From Tulasnella sp. 424 (taxonomy: Eukaryota > Basidiomycota > Agaricomycetes > Cantharellales > Tulasnellaceae): a stretch of DNA of 64,000 bases. How positions within the stretch are numbered: the first letter of the stretch is position 1; the number at the start of each line of letters is the position of its first letter. Below, one piece after another: positions 49,816-61,491 of the stretch. Made by a program: the position numbers and the translations under genes. Below the pieces are notes generated by a model. That model did no database searches, was not told the DNA's origin, and saw nothing but the letters and a program-made list of their open reading frames with translations. The stretch lies in contig WSUB01000050.1 in NCBI GenBank assembly GCA_019633425.1, forward strand, positions 62,001 to 126,000, read 5' to 3'.

Positions 49816-51892
49816 ATGTCCGCCGCCATCATCTTCTCTACTCTTGGCATGGCAGCCTTTGCATTAGCCAATCCTCTAATCGGGCTAAGCGCCCGTCAAC
49901 TTGGCCATCCTGCGTTCATTACTGGATGCAGTACACCGCACACGCAGCTCTCTTGCCACAATACGACGATTCAGGAAAACACCTGCTGCTTTGAAAATCC
50001 TGGAGTCAGCTACCTCTGCTTTCTCGATCATGCTTCTGCAGGAGCTGACGATTTCCGATGCTGTAGGGCCTGATCATGCAAGTCCAGCTTTGGGATACCT
50101 ATCCAAAGACGGGAGCAGACGACGAATGGGTACACAACTTATTATTTCTGGAACTTACTATAACTAACCGATTAATGTTTAGACGGTTCATGGCTTGTGG
50201 CCTGACAAGTGAGTGGAAAACCGTCTTTCGGAGCTGCGCCAGCTGATGAGACCCATCGCCCTCCAGTTGCGACGGTACTTGGGGCCAGTTCTGCGACCCA
50301 TCTCGGGAGTATCCGAGCGTCACGCAAGTTTTGAAGGATAACCACCGCGACGACTTGTTGGACTGGATGGGCAAGGTAAGCCACCGAGGTCCCTGTTCGT
50401 GGTGGGGTGTTCAGCTGACATTGATCTCCCGATAGCATTGGCTCGACCAGAACGGGGACAACGAGTCCTTCTGGGAGCACGAGTGGAACAAGGTTAGTCT
50501 CCGGGATCATATTCTTTGGATATAACATCAAACTTTTCCCCGCAATGGTAGCATGGCACCTGTATGAGTACTTTGGAAGCCAAATGCATGCCTAAAGGGA
50601 GCAAGAATGGGACGGACGTGAGTTCCTTGTCCAAGTTAATCATGCCCGCGAACCACTGACTCTTACACTCTTGTCAGGCCGTCGCCTACTTCCAAACAGC
50701 GATTAACCTTCACAGAGTGAGCATTCGACTCCGAATACTCAATGCATGCTTTTCTGACGGCAATTTTGTGCCTAGGCCGTGCCGACATACAAGATCCTTG
50801 CCGCTGCAGGAATTTTCCCTTCCGCTAACAAGTCGTACACGTATGATGAGCTCACTTCAGCGGTCAAGAAAGAAATGGTGCGTTTAGCCGCGCTCTACTA
50901 GTAGTCCCACCAATCAGCTTACCGACGCTTTGTTCGGAGGACAGGGATACATCCCGGCATTCGACTGCGACAAGAACATCATATTTGAGATCTCGTACTA
51001 TTACAACCTTAGAGGTTCAGTTGTCGATGGCACGTGGCAACATATTGGTTAGTGGTCCCTTGCACCGAATTATTGGCGGTTCGAGTAGTGTCCTAACCCT
51101 CTGGAGTAGATGCTTTTACCGGCGGTTCTTGCCCAAAGACCGGACCCCTTTGGTACCTACCTAAGGGAGTAGCCGCTCCCGCTGTGGGTCTATGCTTGTA
51201 CTTCATTCAATCAATTGTGTCGCTGACCCATCCTTTCACAGGGCCAGACCACATCTGCCTCCCCTAGCAGTACCGCTGCCAGCACGAGCACAGTTTCTGC
51301 TTCAGTCAGTCATTCGCAGTAGATTAGTTGACGCCGAAAGCTGACGATACATGCTTCTGAACGACAGACGACCTCTCCAACCACGTCCGGTACTCCGACG
51401 TCCGGGAAATACATCTTGGACGCAGTCATCAACGGTACGGCTGCTGGCTGTCTCCTTTCGAAGGGAACTTGGGCCGCTACCGGACCGAGCATCACCTGCG
51501 CGAAATTCACATTTGCTTCGAGCGACAATGTTCACTACACCCTGACTTCCTCCAAGGGGCCATGCGCCGTCGACGAAGACGGAGGACTCTCCTGCGACGC
51601 GACCATACAGAGTCCGTCGTCATTCAAGCTGGTGCGTTGGGCTGATCCAGGACATTTTTCCTTAACTGACCGATGATCCCCGGATAGACTCTCGTCAACG
51701 ACTCAAACGAGCTGACCTATCAAGGCCTCACCATCTTCTCATCGAGCGCTGTGCGTATCATGCGCCCGTTTCAGATCGTTCCCTTCTCATTATCCGTCTC
51801 CACAGGTGCCCCAAGGGAGCGCACAACAAAACGTCAAGCTCGGATGCGGACCAGCAGACTCCGAATTTGCCCTGATTCTCCGGAGTTCATAG
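49816..51892 (+). CDS. Secreted ribonuclease T2 with C-terminal extension
   Basis: Endoribonuclease of the T2 family, secreted or vacuolar. Signal peptide MSAAIIFSTLGMAAFALANP. The mature protein begins with a Cys-rich region (ITGCSTPHTQLSCHN, NTCCFENPG). Catalytic block 1: DDEW joined over an intron to TVHGLWPDKC (HGLWP); block 2: WEHEWNKHGTCMSTLEAKC (EHEWNKHGTC). Both His residues and the Glu are present. Then AVAYFQTAINLHRAVPTYKI, YDELTSAVKKEMG, FDCDKNIIFEISYYYNLRGS and GSCPKTGPLWYLPKG. After a Ser/Thr linker (about 51240-51400) comes a second domain (GKYILDAVINGTAAGCLLSK, ITCAKFTFASSDNVHYTLTS, LKLGCGPADSEF-type end), as in Rny1-like fungal enzymes. More than ten short introns. Confidence 0.88.
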
Positions 51893-52178
51893 ATCGTCAT
51901 GAGTCGAACACTTCCAACTCGTCTTTGTATTTATTACCCAATAGCAGAATCTATCTGGCGGTTCCCCACAAGCGAGAAAGAGCGCGTTAGGCCGCAATCT
52001 CGTTGACCACGAGCCCAGATCTCTTCTAAAAGCCCAAATAATGTATCAAACAGGCCCATACAGACACTATAGCACGAATAAGCGTTATACGATAGAGGTG
52101 GGGTGGGGGGGTGTAAGCGCTAAAGAAAGTCTAAACAGTCCGCAAATGCGTGCATAAATACAACCTGAACAGTTCAAA

Positions 52179-54735
52179 TCAATGACCCCTTCTATCGTGA
52201 TCAGAGTCTTCATCTTCACTATCATCGTCTCCGACATCGAAAATGGGCTCTCCAGCAACTTGCTCGTGCTCTTTGCCTTTACCCTTCCGCCTTCGTCGCT
52301 GATCATCCCCGTCGTCGCCCAACCGAACGGTGCTGCCGTTTGCGCCACCGTGCACTTGAGCAGTGCTGAGAGGTATGCGTTCTTCCTCGTCTTCTCGAGT
52401 GGATAGCGACACACCCTGCTTCCGCTTGTTGCGGCGACTGCGCATGTAGAAGAACAAGCCAACCCCGAGGGCAATGAGAACGAAAATGAGGGCTGCCGAG
52501 CCAGCATTGTACCAAGCTAAGAAAGCAGCTCCCACTGGTCAGCAAAGTTCAAGCCAGGCTGGAAGAGCTGACGGTACCTTCCCAACGAGCCTCATCCTCC
52601 GCACTAACACCCGTAGAACTGGAAGCAGGCGCTGCAGTGGATGAACCAGGAGTTACAACAAATCCTCCCCGAACATCATCTCCAACGACGCTTGGTAGTC
52701 TCGCTGGTAGACCTATAGTATGATCTACGCCGAAGTCAACGCCCATGAAGCGCAGAATCATGTCATGTGCGATTGTAGGAACATCGAAGCCGACCATGTG
52801 GGACGCCCCATGAACCTTGACATAAGTCAAGTTCCGAGATGTTTGCCATGTGCCAGCATCTGTACCGTTGACCGTCCACGCGAGAGTTGGTGCATCCTAT
52901 GGGACAAATGAGTCGCGTTGTAAGGGACGGGCATGGACACCGAAGAACCAGACAAACCCACCCCCATGCCTATGGACCCTTTCCATTCGAGGTCGGCAAT
53001 AATAGCTTCGATCCCCATATAGTTGCAGATAAAGTCCTGGTCACCCGCGAAGAGCATGATGGGCACCTTCTCCAGAAGACCCGGTAGTAGGGTAACAGAG
53101 GCAGGAGATTTCTTGCAGTCCAAGTTACGGAAGACGGCACCCTGACATTCGGTCCATGCCTCGGCTTTGTCGGTTGCGTGCAATGAAGAAATTACATCCT
53201 TCCTCTGAATTATCAAGGATATCAGCCGTTAGTATAAACCCCTGAAAACCATACTAGAGCAGCTCACTCGAAGGTACTCAGTGACCCCGGCAAGATCTGG
53301 CGGCCAGTTCATACCACAAGCAGGGTAGTCATCAGACAGTCGTACATCATACACGTTGAGACACATCTTCTTCCCGTTCACGCTAAAATTCCCGTCAGCA
53401 GGGGCGTTGCGTTATGAAAGGAGGCGACTTACGTTTGAATCAAGCCGTTCGACACTGAACCCATAACACTCTCACATTCGTCGTAGTTGACGGGGATAAA
53501 GTCTCTAGGTTGACTGAGTGATTGCTTGCAGACTTCCAGCGCTTGTCGCGCGTCTTTCTCTATCTGAGGCATGAGTCAGACAAGAGGGTTCCTTGGGAAC
53601 CAAAAGGCTTAGGCTAACCTGTGACCCTTCCTTGATTAGACCTGACCGTAGTGCAAAGTCGTAGTAGGCGGGGTATTGATGTCTACCATCGATCCAACCG
53701 TTTCCGATGGCGAGACCTTTTAATGGCATCGAGATTTGGGTGGTCTTCAAGATCGCGTCGGCTGGAGAGAGCATGATGTATTAGTTGACAGAGGATCGTT
53801 TGAAACGATGGCTCTAACGTTACCAATGTAGGGAATATACTGTCCAGCGAAACTTTCGCCCGCAAGATATGTCTGTGAGGGAGTATAAGCAAACAGTGCT
53901 CCGAAAGAGAGCTCATTTCTTCCTCACATCAATCGTCTGAAGTTCCGGGAAGACCTTGTAGAAGTTAATGAGAAACGCGTTGACGTGTGCTGCCATCTTG
54001 GATAAAGTCAGGTTGGATTTGGTAGTGTAGTTGAGAGGAAGCGTGTCCTACCTGGTCAAGCTCATGTAGGTAGTTGTCGGTACTGGTATATGAGAACCCA
54101 GTGCCAGGAGGCTGGTCAACTAGAGATGATACGAGGATCAGAGTAAGCAATTGAGAGGGCGACATGTCCAGACTCACGATATAACACGTGCGCGTACTCG
54201 TCCCATCCACCCTCGACCCGCTTCAGACCGCCTTTGCCATCCATGCGCCATGGCCCAACTTCCATCATCAATCCGTCGAATGACGAGCACCCTGGTCCGC
54301 CCTAAATGCGTACATTAACTCGTGGCGAGACAAGCACCTTCATTGCTCGCTCACATTGAACCAGATGATGAGGCGTTCTTTGTCGGCTGTTCTCCGCGCC
54401 TTCAGCAACACGAAGTAAGCATGAGGCAAAACTTGCTTTGACGGTGTCGCTACACTTGAAGTCGGATCGGCTAGAAGGTGGCCAGCATAAATGTGGACTG
54501 GGTGGTTATTTGGGTCTTGGTCAAGGCCAGGCAGTGTTGGCACGTAGAAATCAGCGGCCGAGGGAGTTTCGACGCCATGGGCTGCTGTAGAGGTAAAAGT
54601 ATGTCAGAAATGACGTTCTATGACTATTAAAATGTGTTTTGCGCGCATACCTGGCGCTGAGCGAGCTGAACGCGCTGTCAGAAGGGCTGCAGATGCTGCG
54701 GTAAAGGCGGCCCGCCTGAGGTTTACAACGTCCAT
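52179..54735 (-). CDS. KEX1: Pheromone-processing carboxypeptidase Kex1
   Basis: Trans-Golgi serine carboxypeptidase that trims basic residues from the C termini of Kex2-cleaved peptides. Starts [20 protein letters not shown] (signal peptide). Conserved blocks: [23 protein letters not shown] joined to [51 protein letters not shown] (catalytic Ser in GESFAG), [39 protein letters not shown] (catalytic Asp) and [15 protein letters not shown] (catalytic His). After a Ser/Thr-rich stalk a single membrane span ([20 protein letters not shown]) is followed by [10 protein letters not shown] and an acidic cytosolic tail. The order lumenal protease, span, acidic tail is that of Kex1 and not of soluble carboxypeptidase Y. 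Roughly ten introns. Confidence 0.92.
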
Positions 54736-55029
54736 TATATTTTGAGGAATCCGCGGGTTACAGACTCAAAGAGTCGCCAAGTAGCTGGTATGATGGTTTA
54801 CCGATTCGAAGGGCAGCCTTTGGGCGTTGGGGCAAAGCGAGGACGAGGGATGAGCCAGGTCAGTCCAGGTCCAGGATTAGTAGCGTAGAACGTGGAACCT
54901 GGCGGAGTCTGAAAGTATGTTGCGAAAGTTCAGGGCTCAGCCTCCATGCGAACGAGACGGCAGTTATCAGGCCCGACGACGCACGTCGTGTGCAGCACGG
55001 TCTCCTCCCCTCCATACGAACACAATTTC

Positions 55030-55036
55030 TATATAA
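55030..55036 (+). promoter_or_regulatory. TATA box of the thioredoxin-fold gene
   Basis: TATATAA lies 68 bp before the ATG at 55104 and is followed by a CT-rich leader. The 368-bp spacer to the divergent KEX1 start holds no other clear element. Confidence 0.45.
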
Positions 55037-55103
55037 TCTTTGTAGAAAGCTTCTTCTACGCTTCCTCATTCTTCCCGACCACCACCACCGCCCTCAAACC
55101 ATT

Positions 55104-56342
55104 ATGAAGCTCTCGCTCGCACTATTGCCCCTCGTCGCCACAAGCGCTTGGGCAGGATATAACAACTATCACCAAGCAGATTTGGAACCGGAGAACACAG
55201 TTTACACTCAACCTCCGCCAGAAGAGAAGCCAAAAGCCCAGAGCTTTTTGGAGCGCTTGCAGCACGCCTTCGATCTGGAGGCAATCTTGACGTCTGGACC
55301 TGTTGTGTCGATTGCAGCCAAGGCCGGTATCAACATAACCGAGAAGATCCAAGCTGCCAAAGCAGCTGCCGAAGGATCCGGATGGGACCGCCATATCCCT
55401 CTCATTACTGACGAAAACTACAGGGAAACGATTGTAGAGGAACCCCTGGGCTTGGACGAGCTTGACAAGCGAGTGTGGTTCTTGTTAATGTGAGTCCGTG
55501 CTATGACGTTGCGGCACGCCGATGTATAACGACTGAACTTTTTGACCAGCGGTATCCCCAACGGCGACCCTGTGAACCAACTCGTAGATGAACGGTTCGA
55601 AGCCGCTTACAACCTGACCCAATCATCTCCGGAGAAGGCCCTTCCGCATGTGCGATGGGGAAGAATTAATTACCTTGACGTCACGGCGATCACCACGCGG
55701 TGGTGGGTTTGGAAGTGAGTTTAAAGACAGTTATTCATTCATAGGATTTTCCTAATACCTTCATCGCGCTGTATCAGAGTTCCGATGTTGGTCGTCCTTA
55801 GGAAGGGCGGTCGGGAGCTCCGTTTCTTCTCTCCCCGACAGCTCCGCCTCCAGCCTGAAGTATTGCACAAATTCCTCGAAGTCGATGGCTGGAAAGAGAC
55901 TCCTGCGTGGACCGGTGTTTTTGCTCCAGGCGGTGCTCTGTATGTCATCCTGCTCTTCAGTGTGAGCCGCTACTGATCTGGTCCTTATTTCAGCGAACCT
56001 GCCATGGATAAGATCTCTCACTGGACGATGAAGTCCTACGTATTTATCACAACCGTACCTCGCTGGATTATGCTTCTCGCCACTGGCGCATTAGGATCAC
56101 TTCTCATCAATGTCATGCACGCCGGAAACGCCTCAACCGCCAAGCCAGCGGCCTCCCCTCGCCAAACGGGTGAAACCAAGCATGCTCGAATTGCGGATGA
56201 TGCTAAGGAACATGATGGTGGATCCGCCGTCCGGCATTCGCGCGCAGACGCTATTAAGGCATCGACGAAAAAGGACCGCTCCCCATCGCCTTCAAAACGT
56301 CATTCTGCTCGGATACAAGCACAAACGAGGAAGAGTTCATGA
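55104..56342 (+). CDS. ER membrane protein with thioredoxin-like fold (fungal family)
   Basis: Function unknown. Signal peptide MKLSLALLPLVATSAWAG. A lumenal helical region follows (QSFLERLQHAFDLEAILTSG). A thioredoxin-like fold starts at DKRVWFLL, joined over an intron to GIPNGDPVNQLVDERFEAAY. Then HVRWGRINYLDVTAITTRWW and VWKVPMLVVLRKGGRELRFF carry the cis-Pro pattern (VP), and SPRQLRLQPEVLHKFLEVDG completes it. No CxxC motif is present, so no redox activity is expected. A membrane span (VPRWIMLLATGALGSLLINV) near the end is followed by a Lys/Arg/Ser-rich cytosolic tail ending RIQAQTRKSS. Three introns. I recognise the architecture from other fungal genomes, but I know of no assigned role. 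Confidence 0.75.
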
Positions 56343-56852
56343 TATGTTTCCATTCTACTCTATGTCACAGGTTCATAGAAGAGTCTCTTGCTGTACTACG
56401 TACGGATATACAGGAATGTAACCCTATGCTGTTGCCCACTCACCGGTCATTACCATTGAAGAAATGTGCATCTCATGGTTTGTCCGAACCGTCAGGGCCC
56501 CGTAAGAGCTACGGCAGGAATAGGAATATGAGTGACACAATGCAACTCGGGAATCTACGAGTCTGAAAGCTCCCTCCCGAGGGAAAAGAACCCAGACTGC
56601 AAGTAGCCCCAGAACAGCCGATTGAACTTGGTCTCGCGGGCGAAAGAGCCGACCAGTAGATCAACCCCTCACCCTGCTCCATCATGCCAGCGAATACATC
56701 AACGCCATGAAAATATAGGACGCTTCAGAGGTGATGGACGCGGTGAGGAAGAAAACATTTCCTGCAGGCAAATTTGCTGCTTATATAGCGACTTGGGCGC
56801 ACGGACCACGCATGGCGTTTGTTTGTTCGAACCCATCACCCCTTTCGGAACG
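56343..56852. promoter_or_regulatory. Spacer and promoter of SPC19
   Basis: 510 bp between two + strand genes. TATATA at 56782-56787 lies 66 bp before the SPC19 start. Small open frames here have no recognisable motif. Confidence 0.4.
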
Positions 56853-57706
56853 ATGTACGCTAGAGCTTCAGTCAACCCTCGAGCATCGACGTATTCATCC
56901 TTGGGAACCTCTGGAGGGTCAGCAAACTACGTACCCGCAGCTCAAGCATGTGTTGCTCAAGCAGAAACATGTGCCGACCTTGTGAGCCCGTTTGCTCCTC
57001 CACCCTCAACTCAGCAGAACAAATACAGTTTGCAACATTGCCCATTATGGGCTTATAGATTCAAGGTTGCGTGGCAGAAATTGAGAATGGAACAAAAGAT
57101 ATGGAGAGGCTTGCAAAAATAATGCACAATACTCGGGTACGTTCAGACTTCTCATGTTGCTAAGTGATGCTAATTTCCGTCACCACCACAGCTATACGTC
57201 TTGATCGATGAACCTACACTCCGGCAAGTTAAATCCGATGTGGTTGAAGCGATTGAGCCTCAAGTCGAAAAGCTCATATCCGAAGGCGAAAAGGCGATTG
57301 CCAACATGGAAAAGAGCGTCACCTCGCTCCAGCGAAAAGTGCGTCCTACCTTCGTACTCTTAGGACGTGACTGCTGAGACGGGTTACCTTTTTCTCAGGC
57401 CGACTATATGAAGATCCGTGTAGCAGCGCCTCCAGCAGCTGACCCTCATGCTGGAGCCCCCCTCCAGGTCCGAAACGAAGTCCGAAAGAAGAAACTTCTG
57501 GCCAAACAGGAGAAGACTTTGGAGCAACAGCTTGCTGCTCTTCAACAGGAAATCGATGACTTGGTTGGTCTCGCCGTCCTAATCGCATTCGTTCTGGCGT
57601 ATCGATATTAGTTCTCTTCTGGTAGGAACTGGAAGCCATGACTTTATCCAGCAATCAACGAGCCCGAGCTGCGAGTAGACAGCAACCAGTGGGGCGAAAG
57701 CGATAG
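56853..57706 (+). CDS. SPC19: DASH/Dam1 complex subunit Spc19
   Basis: Subunit of the fungal DASH ring that couples kinetochores to microtubule ends. Begins MYARASVNPRASTYSSLG, with AQACVAQAETCADL (the conserved LxACVxAAExC helix). An intron from about 56983 (GTGAGCCC) to TTATAG is removed, giving IQGCVAEIENGTKDMERLAK and IMHNTR. Next LYVLIDEPTLRQVKSDVVEA, IEPQVEKLISEGEKAIANME, ADYMKIRVAA, KKLLAKQEKTLEQQLAALQQ and EIDDL joined over a last intron to ELEAMTLSSNQ, ending VGRKR. Spliced length is about 190 residues. The assignment rests on the FLLIDE-like LYVLIDEPT block, the EIEPxVxxLI helix and the C-terminal coiled coil, all in Spc19 order. The upstream and intron calls are inferred. Confidence 0.8.
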
Positions 57707-57836
57707 ATAATATTGAAAATAACAGCAATAACGACTATATACAGCGATAGACCAATTTGTATTACTGTAGCATGTACAATACGTCAATCCGTTGGGGGCC
57801 CGAGGGAACACTGAAGTCCTTTGACTATCATCCCGG

Positions 57837-60120
57837 TCATGTCGCCTTGGCCTTACGAGCCCGTTTCTGTCTGGGTGGAATGGTAGCCGCACCGTTATCC
57901 TTGGAGCTCCCCGATGCTTTCTCGTGATCAGCGAGTGACGGTGCCTGCTTTGTAGACGATGCGCGCTTCCGCTTGGCCTGTGAAGTACCAGGTGTTGAGG
58001 AAGTTGGGATTGGTTCAGGAGCAGCAGCCTTTCGCGTCCGTGGCGTGGCCGACGTAGAGGTCTTCTTTGACTTGCTCCTTGTCTCTTTGGCATTGGCAGC
58101 CGGAGTTGCGTCACTCGAGGATGTACCAGCTCCTGCTGCCTTGGCACTCGATCGAGTCACCGGCCTTTCAGGATCAGGAGCCTTTGATTTGGCCGTCTTC
58201 GTGGGCTTTTTGGGCTTCTTCTTGTCGGGCTCGTGTGCTCCAGGCGGAGGGGAGGTTGACCTCCTCTTGGAGCTTTCCGAGCCTGGAGGATGAATAGCAG
58301 CTTCGGTAGCTTTGCCTGGGGTAGCGCCTTCTAGTTTGCTGGGAGGGTCCCCCCGCTTGAAGGGCATGACATCGACGATGAAGTTAGGTTGAGACTGAGA
58401 TGCGCTAGCCTGGACACTCGACAATTAGCCAGACGATCGACCATTATAGCGAAAATAGTCGCTTACCCCTTCTGCGAAGTGAACACCTGGACGGTCCATT
58501 TCAGCTGGAGTTCCTTCCGTGACTTCGGTGACTGTGGCCACTTCACCCCCAGCTGAGGTCTTTGTCACTTCTCCCTCAGTTTTGCCTTCTTCTTCTGCCG
58601 CCTTTGCTTTCTTCTTAGCCTTTTCCATTTCGATACGGAGTCGACGTTGCTCCTAAAGTAAAGTATGAACAGGGCGTGGGCGTTGAGCTTAACACCAGGG
58701 CTGACATCATCATGACGTACCAGCAATAGCCGCTCGGTTTCTCCAGCCGCATGTCTTGCCGCCTCTCTGTCTTCTTCCGTCGGGACAGTAAATCGCCGAC
58801 CTAACCCATCGCCCTCAAGTTCTTCGTATTCGAGAAGGGTCTTCACCTGCAATTTCTTCTCCCATTCCGCTGTCTCGGTGTCGGTTGCGGCTTCATCTTC
58901 AGATGGGTCGTGGTCAGGGTCCCCCCGATACCACGGAGGAGTCTCTGTCCACCGCACCCAGTCCGGTTCTTTATACTCCCCAGCTTTTCTATCGCGCTGA
59001 ACCCTTCGTCGGTAGTTTCGCTTCGCTCTGTTAAGTTTGCGGCGGTCGTCTGCCATGTAACCGTCCCAGTCGATCAAGTCCTTGACTTTATTCATTTCCT
59101 TGTCCAAGTCGGCCTGAGTGCATTCTCTGAGTCCGACGTCCTCGCAAGGATTCAGCGACTTGCTTTCCTGGAAGTCGATGATCATGACCTTGTCTTGAGT
59201 GTCGTTGATGAGCATATGGCGGAGTTCGACATCGTTGTGCAGGACGCCTTTAGCATGAAGCTTTTCGAACGCCTGGACAACCATCTCCTTGAGACGGCGG
59301 GAAATGCGAGGGTGGGCCTCATTCCATCCGGTTTTATCCATGGGCTCCATGGCAAAGCTGATGTAGCCACCGAGAGCATTGTGAATACCGATGAAGAACG
59401 GAACACAATCGCCTTGAAGGGTCCGAAGATGCTTCGAGCTTGCATATAGGTAGATCTAACGATGTAGAAAACGATGAGGAAAGCTAAACGAGGTGGCGTA
59501 AATTCGTAAGCACTCACTTCGGAGAAGAAACCTCGCCATTCGGCCCATACACTCCATCTGCGGGATGAGATTCGTGAGCAAAATCTGAGATCATAAGTAA
59601 GTCAAAGGACCATACCGTTTGGCGATGTAGTCAAATCGTTCGCCTCCTTCAACTATGGCACTGTTGTACCAGACCTCGGCTTGAGCGCCGTCTAAATGGA
59701 TGGGTGGCGGCTTTTATGAGCACATCCGGAAGAACGCACGAAATGGCCCGGAAACTCACGACTAAGACGTTTGATACATTCGACCTCTTTGAAGTCGTTG
59801 CCGTACGTATAGGCCCACTTTCCATGAGGCTTATACAAAGGCTGGTTGAGATCAACGCCCGGGCCAAAGTACTCTTCGAGTGTCATCCCCTTCTTTCGTT
59901 CCTTCGCCGTGGGTGCTTCTTCGACATGCTTTGGCGTGGCATGAGGGGTATCGTCAGATCCCGTTTCCTCCACTGTCTCTAGAGCTTTTGCTTTGCCCTT
60001 CTCTTTGGCAGTTGGCTGTGGTTCGGCGGACTTGCCTCGAGACGAGCGTCGGATAGCAGCGGTTGGTGCTGCGCCAGTAGCAGAATCATGAGATGTAGCG
60101 GTTGTTTTCTTAGGAGGCAT
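57837..60120 (-). CDS. Fungal protein-kinase-like protein with atypical catalytic residues
   Basis: Fungal-specific protein with a kinase-fold core; substrate unknown. N terminus MPPKKTTATSHDSATGAAPT is disordered and basic. An ordered region follows: MTLEEYFGPGVDLNQPLYKP, KWAYTYGNDFKEVECIKRLS, RFDYIAKRMESVWAEWRGFF and GIHNALGGYISFAMEPMDK. The catalytic-loop region KLHAKGVLHNDVELRHMLIN has HND in place of HRD and His where kinases carry the metal-binding Asn. The activation segment starts VMIIDFQESKSL (DFQ for DFG). Next are an Arg-rich helix (LNRAKRNYRRRVQRDRK), acidic regions and, after two introns, a Lys/Pro-rich tail (KKKPKKPTKTAKSK, PPRQKRARKAKAT) suited to nuclear localisation. It may be a pseudokinase. 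The two disordered ends evolve fast; the core is the reliable part. Confidence 0.72.
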
Positions 60121-60576
60121 TTAAGTAGAGGTTTGGGTCGATGATGGGCGGTCCTGAGGACCTCAGGTTAATGCACTGGGGCTATAAGGAGTGTACTCAA
60201 TGTGTACATTTCCGCTGGTCGCGACGCGACGTTGGACAAAGGCCGTCAGTCGAAAACAGAAGTTAGCGCCTCTCCCATTTTACCCTTTCCCAGGCGCAAT
60301 ACACAAAGCTTGAAGATGGCAGTGGAAGTCAGGTCTCTTTCCCATAGTACTCGTGGGGAGAATGGGCAATTATCGAGACCTTCCTTCAGTGAAATCTCAC
60401 TGCCAGTCGCGGGCGCTTCCGGCTACACCTCCGAGGGCGGAACTCGGGGGGAAAATACCTGGACTCTTTTTCGATCATTTTATGCTCAGCACGCGTTGAA
60501 TTAATTATTATCAATATCTCTTAATAGGGTTGGACGCTCTGTCGCGTGTGTAGTACGGTCTAAGAATGATTACAGC
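60121..60576. other. Spacer upstream of the kinase-like gene
   Basis: 456 bp between two minus-strand genes. It should hold the promoter of the kinase-like gene. I see no TATA box near the start codon and no RNA gene or repeat. Confidence 0.35.
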
Positions 60577-61334
60577 TCACAGCGACTGTAAAAAGTCCGA
60601 AAGGTTACTGGCTGACTGCTTCGCTTTAGCGGCCTCTTCGGCTCGACTTTTCAACAGGAGCCCTTCCAAGCCCTTCGACTTTTTCTTTGAAATACCAACA
60701 ATGCGCGGGTTTGCAATGGAGTTTGATGGCTTTGTCGTCTTTTCTAACCGTGGCCGCGATGATGTTGCCTTCGCTGCGTCGGCTCTCTGTACGTCCTTGT
60801 TATTGAGCAATGTATGTCAATGGAAGACTAGAATAATGATACGGAGGTGCTCACCGCTGCCTCTCGTTCAGAATCCGTTCGCTTTTTAACAGAGATGGAC
60901 GGCGCAGCGGACGGAGCTGGTGATCGCTGCCCTTTCAATCTTCCCCTAACACTCTGCAGTCGCGCTCTTCCATCCCCTAACGTTCCATGGCTTGTGGATA
61001 TAATAGTGCGGCCATTGCATATATTACAAGAGCGGGTAATGGTAGCACCAGGTGTCGGTAAGGTGTCGGCGACCGCGACAGAAGTAGATCCCCGAGATCC
61101 CACTCTCGAAGTCGAAACTCTCGTTGAGGCAAAGCAGTGTCCGCATCGGGGACAGCGAACCAAGTCGGTCGTGCGGTCGAAGTCGGGTTCCGAGTGATGG
61201 AGGCGGCTGAAGTGCAAGGCTGAAAGTTGAGAAGACGCAGTGAGAAGGTAATTGGGAAGTAACCTCTGATATTTCAACGTTATTTCATCTTGTTCTTCCG
61301 CCTCGACAGTGCCAGCCGGTACTGCAGAGGCCAT
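60577..61334 (-). CDS. Small zinc-ribbon protein, possibly Rpr2/Snm1-like
   Basis: Starts MASAVPAGTVEAEEQDEITL at 61334. A helical stretch (LPNYLLTASSQLSALHFSRL) precedes a treble-type zinc site: VRCPRCGHCFAST, then about 35 residues later TRSCNICNGRTI. A basic tail follows (RARLQSVRGRLKGQRS). A final exon, entered at GCAGCG/gtgagc (60840s), reads DVQRADAAKATSSRPRLEKT and ends NLSDFLQSL. Helix plus two CxxC pairs plus a basic tail resembles Rpr2/Rpp21/Snm1 subunits of RNase P and RNase MRP, but the spacing between the pairs is longer than usual. That family call is a guess; the zinc ribbon itself is clear. It is head-to-head with MED11 (157 bp). Confidence 0.65.
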
Positions 61335-61491
61335 GGTCGCAATCAGGTTGGGAGGATTTTCTTCAAGGAACAGGTCCCGTTTTCGCCGCTGCGGCGACCT
61401 TCACAAATAACACAAGGCCTCAACCGCCACCAAACTATCCCCCCGACTGCTGAAGGTTCAAGCCAAAGGTTCCTGCACCAAAAGGACTACC

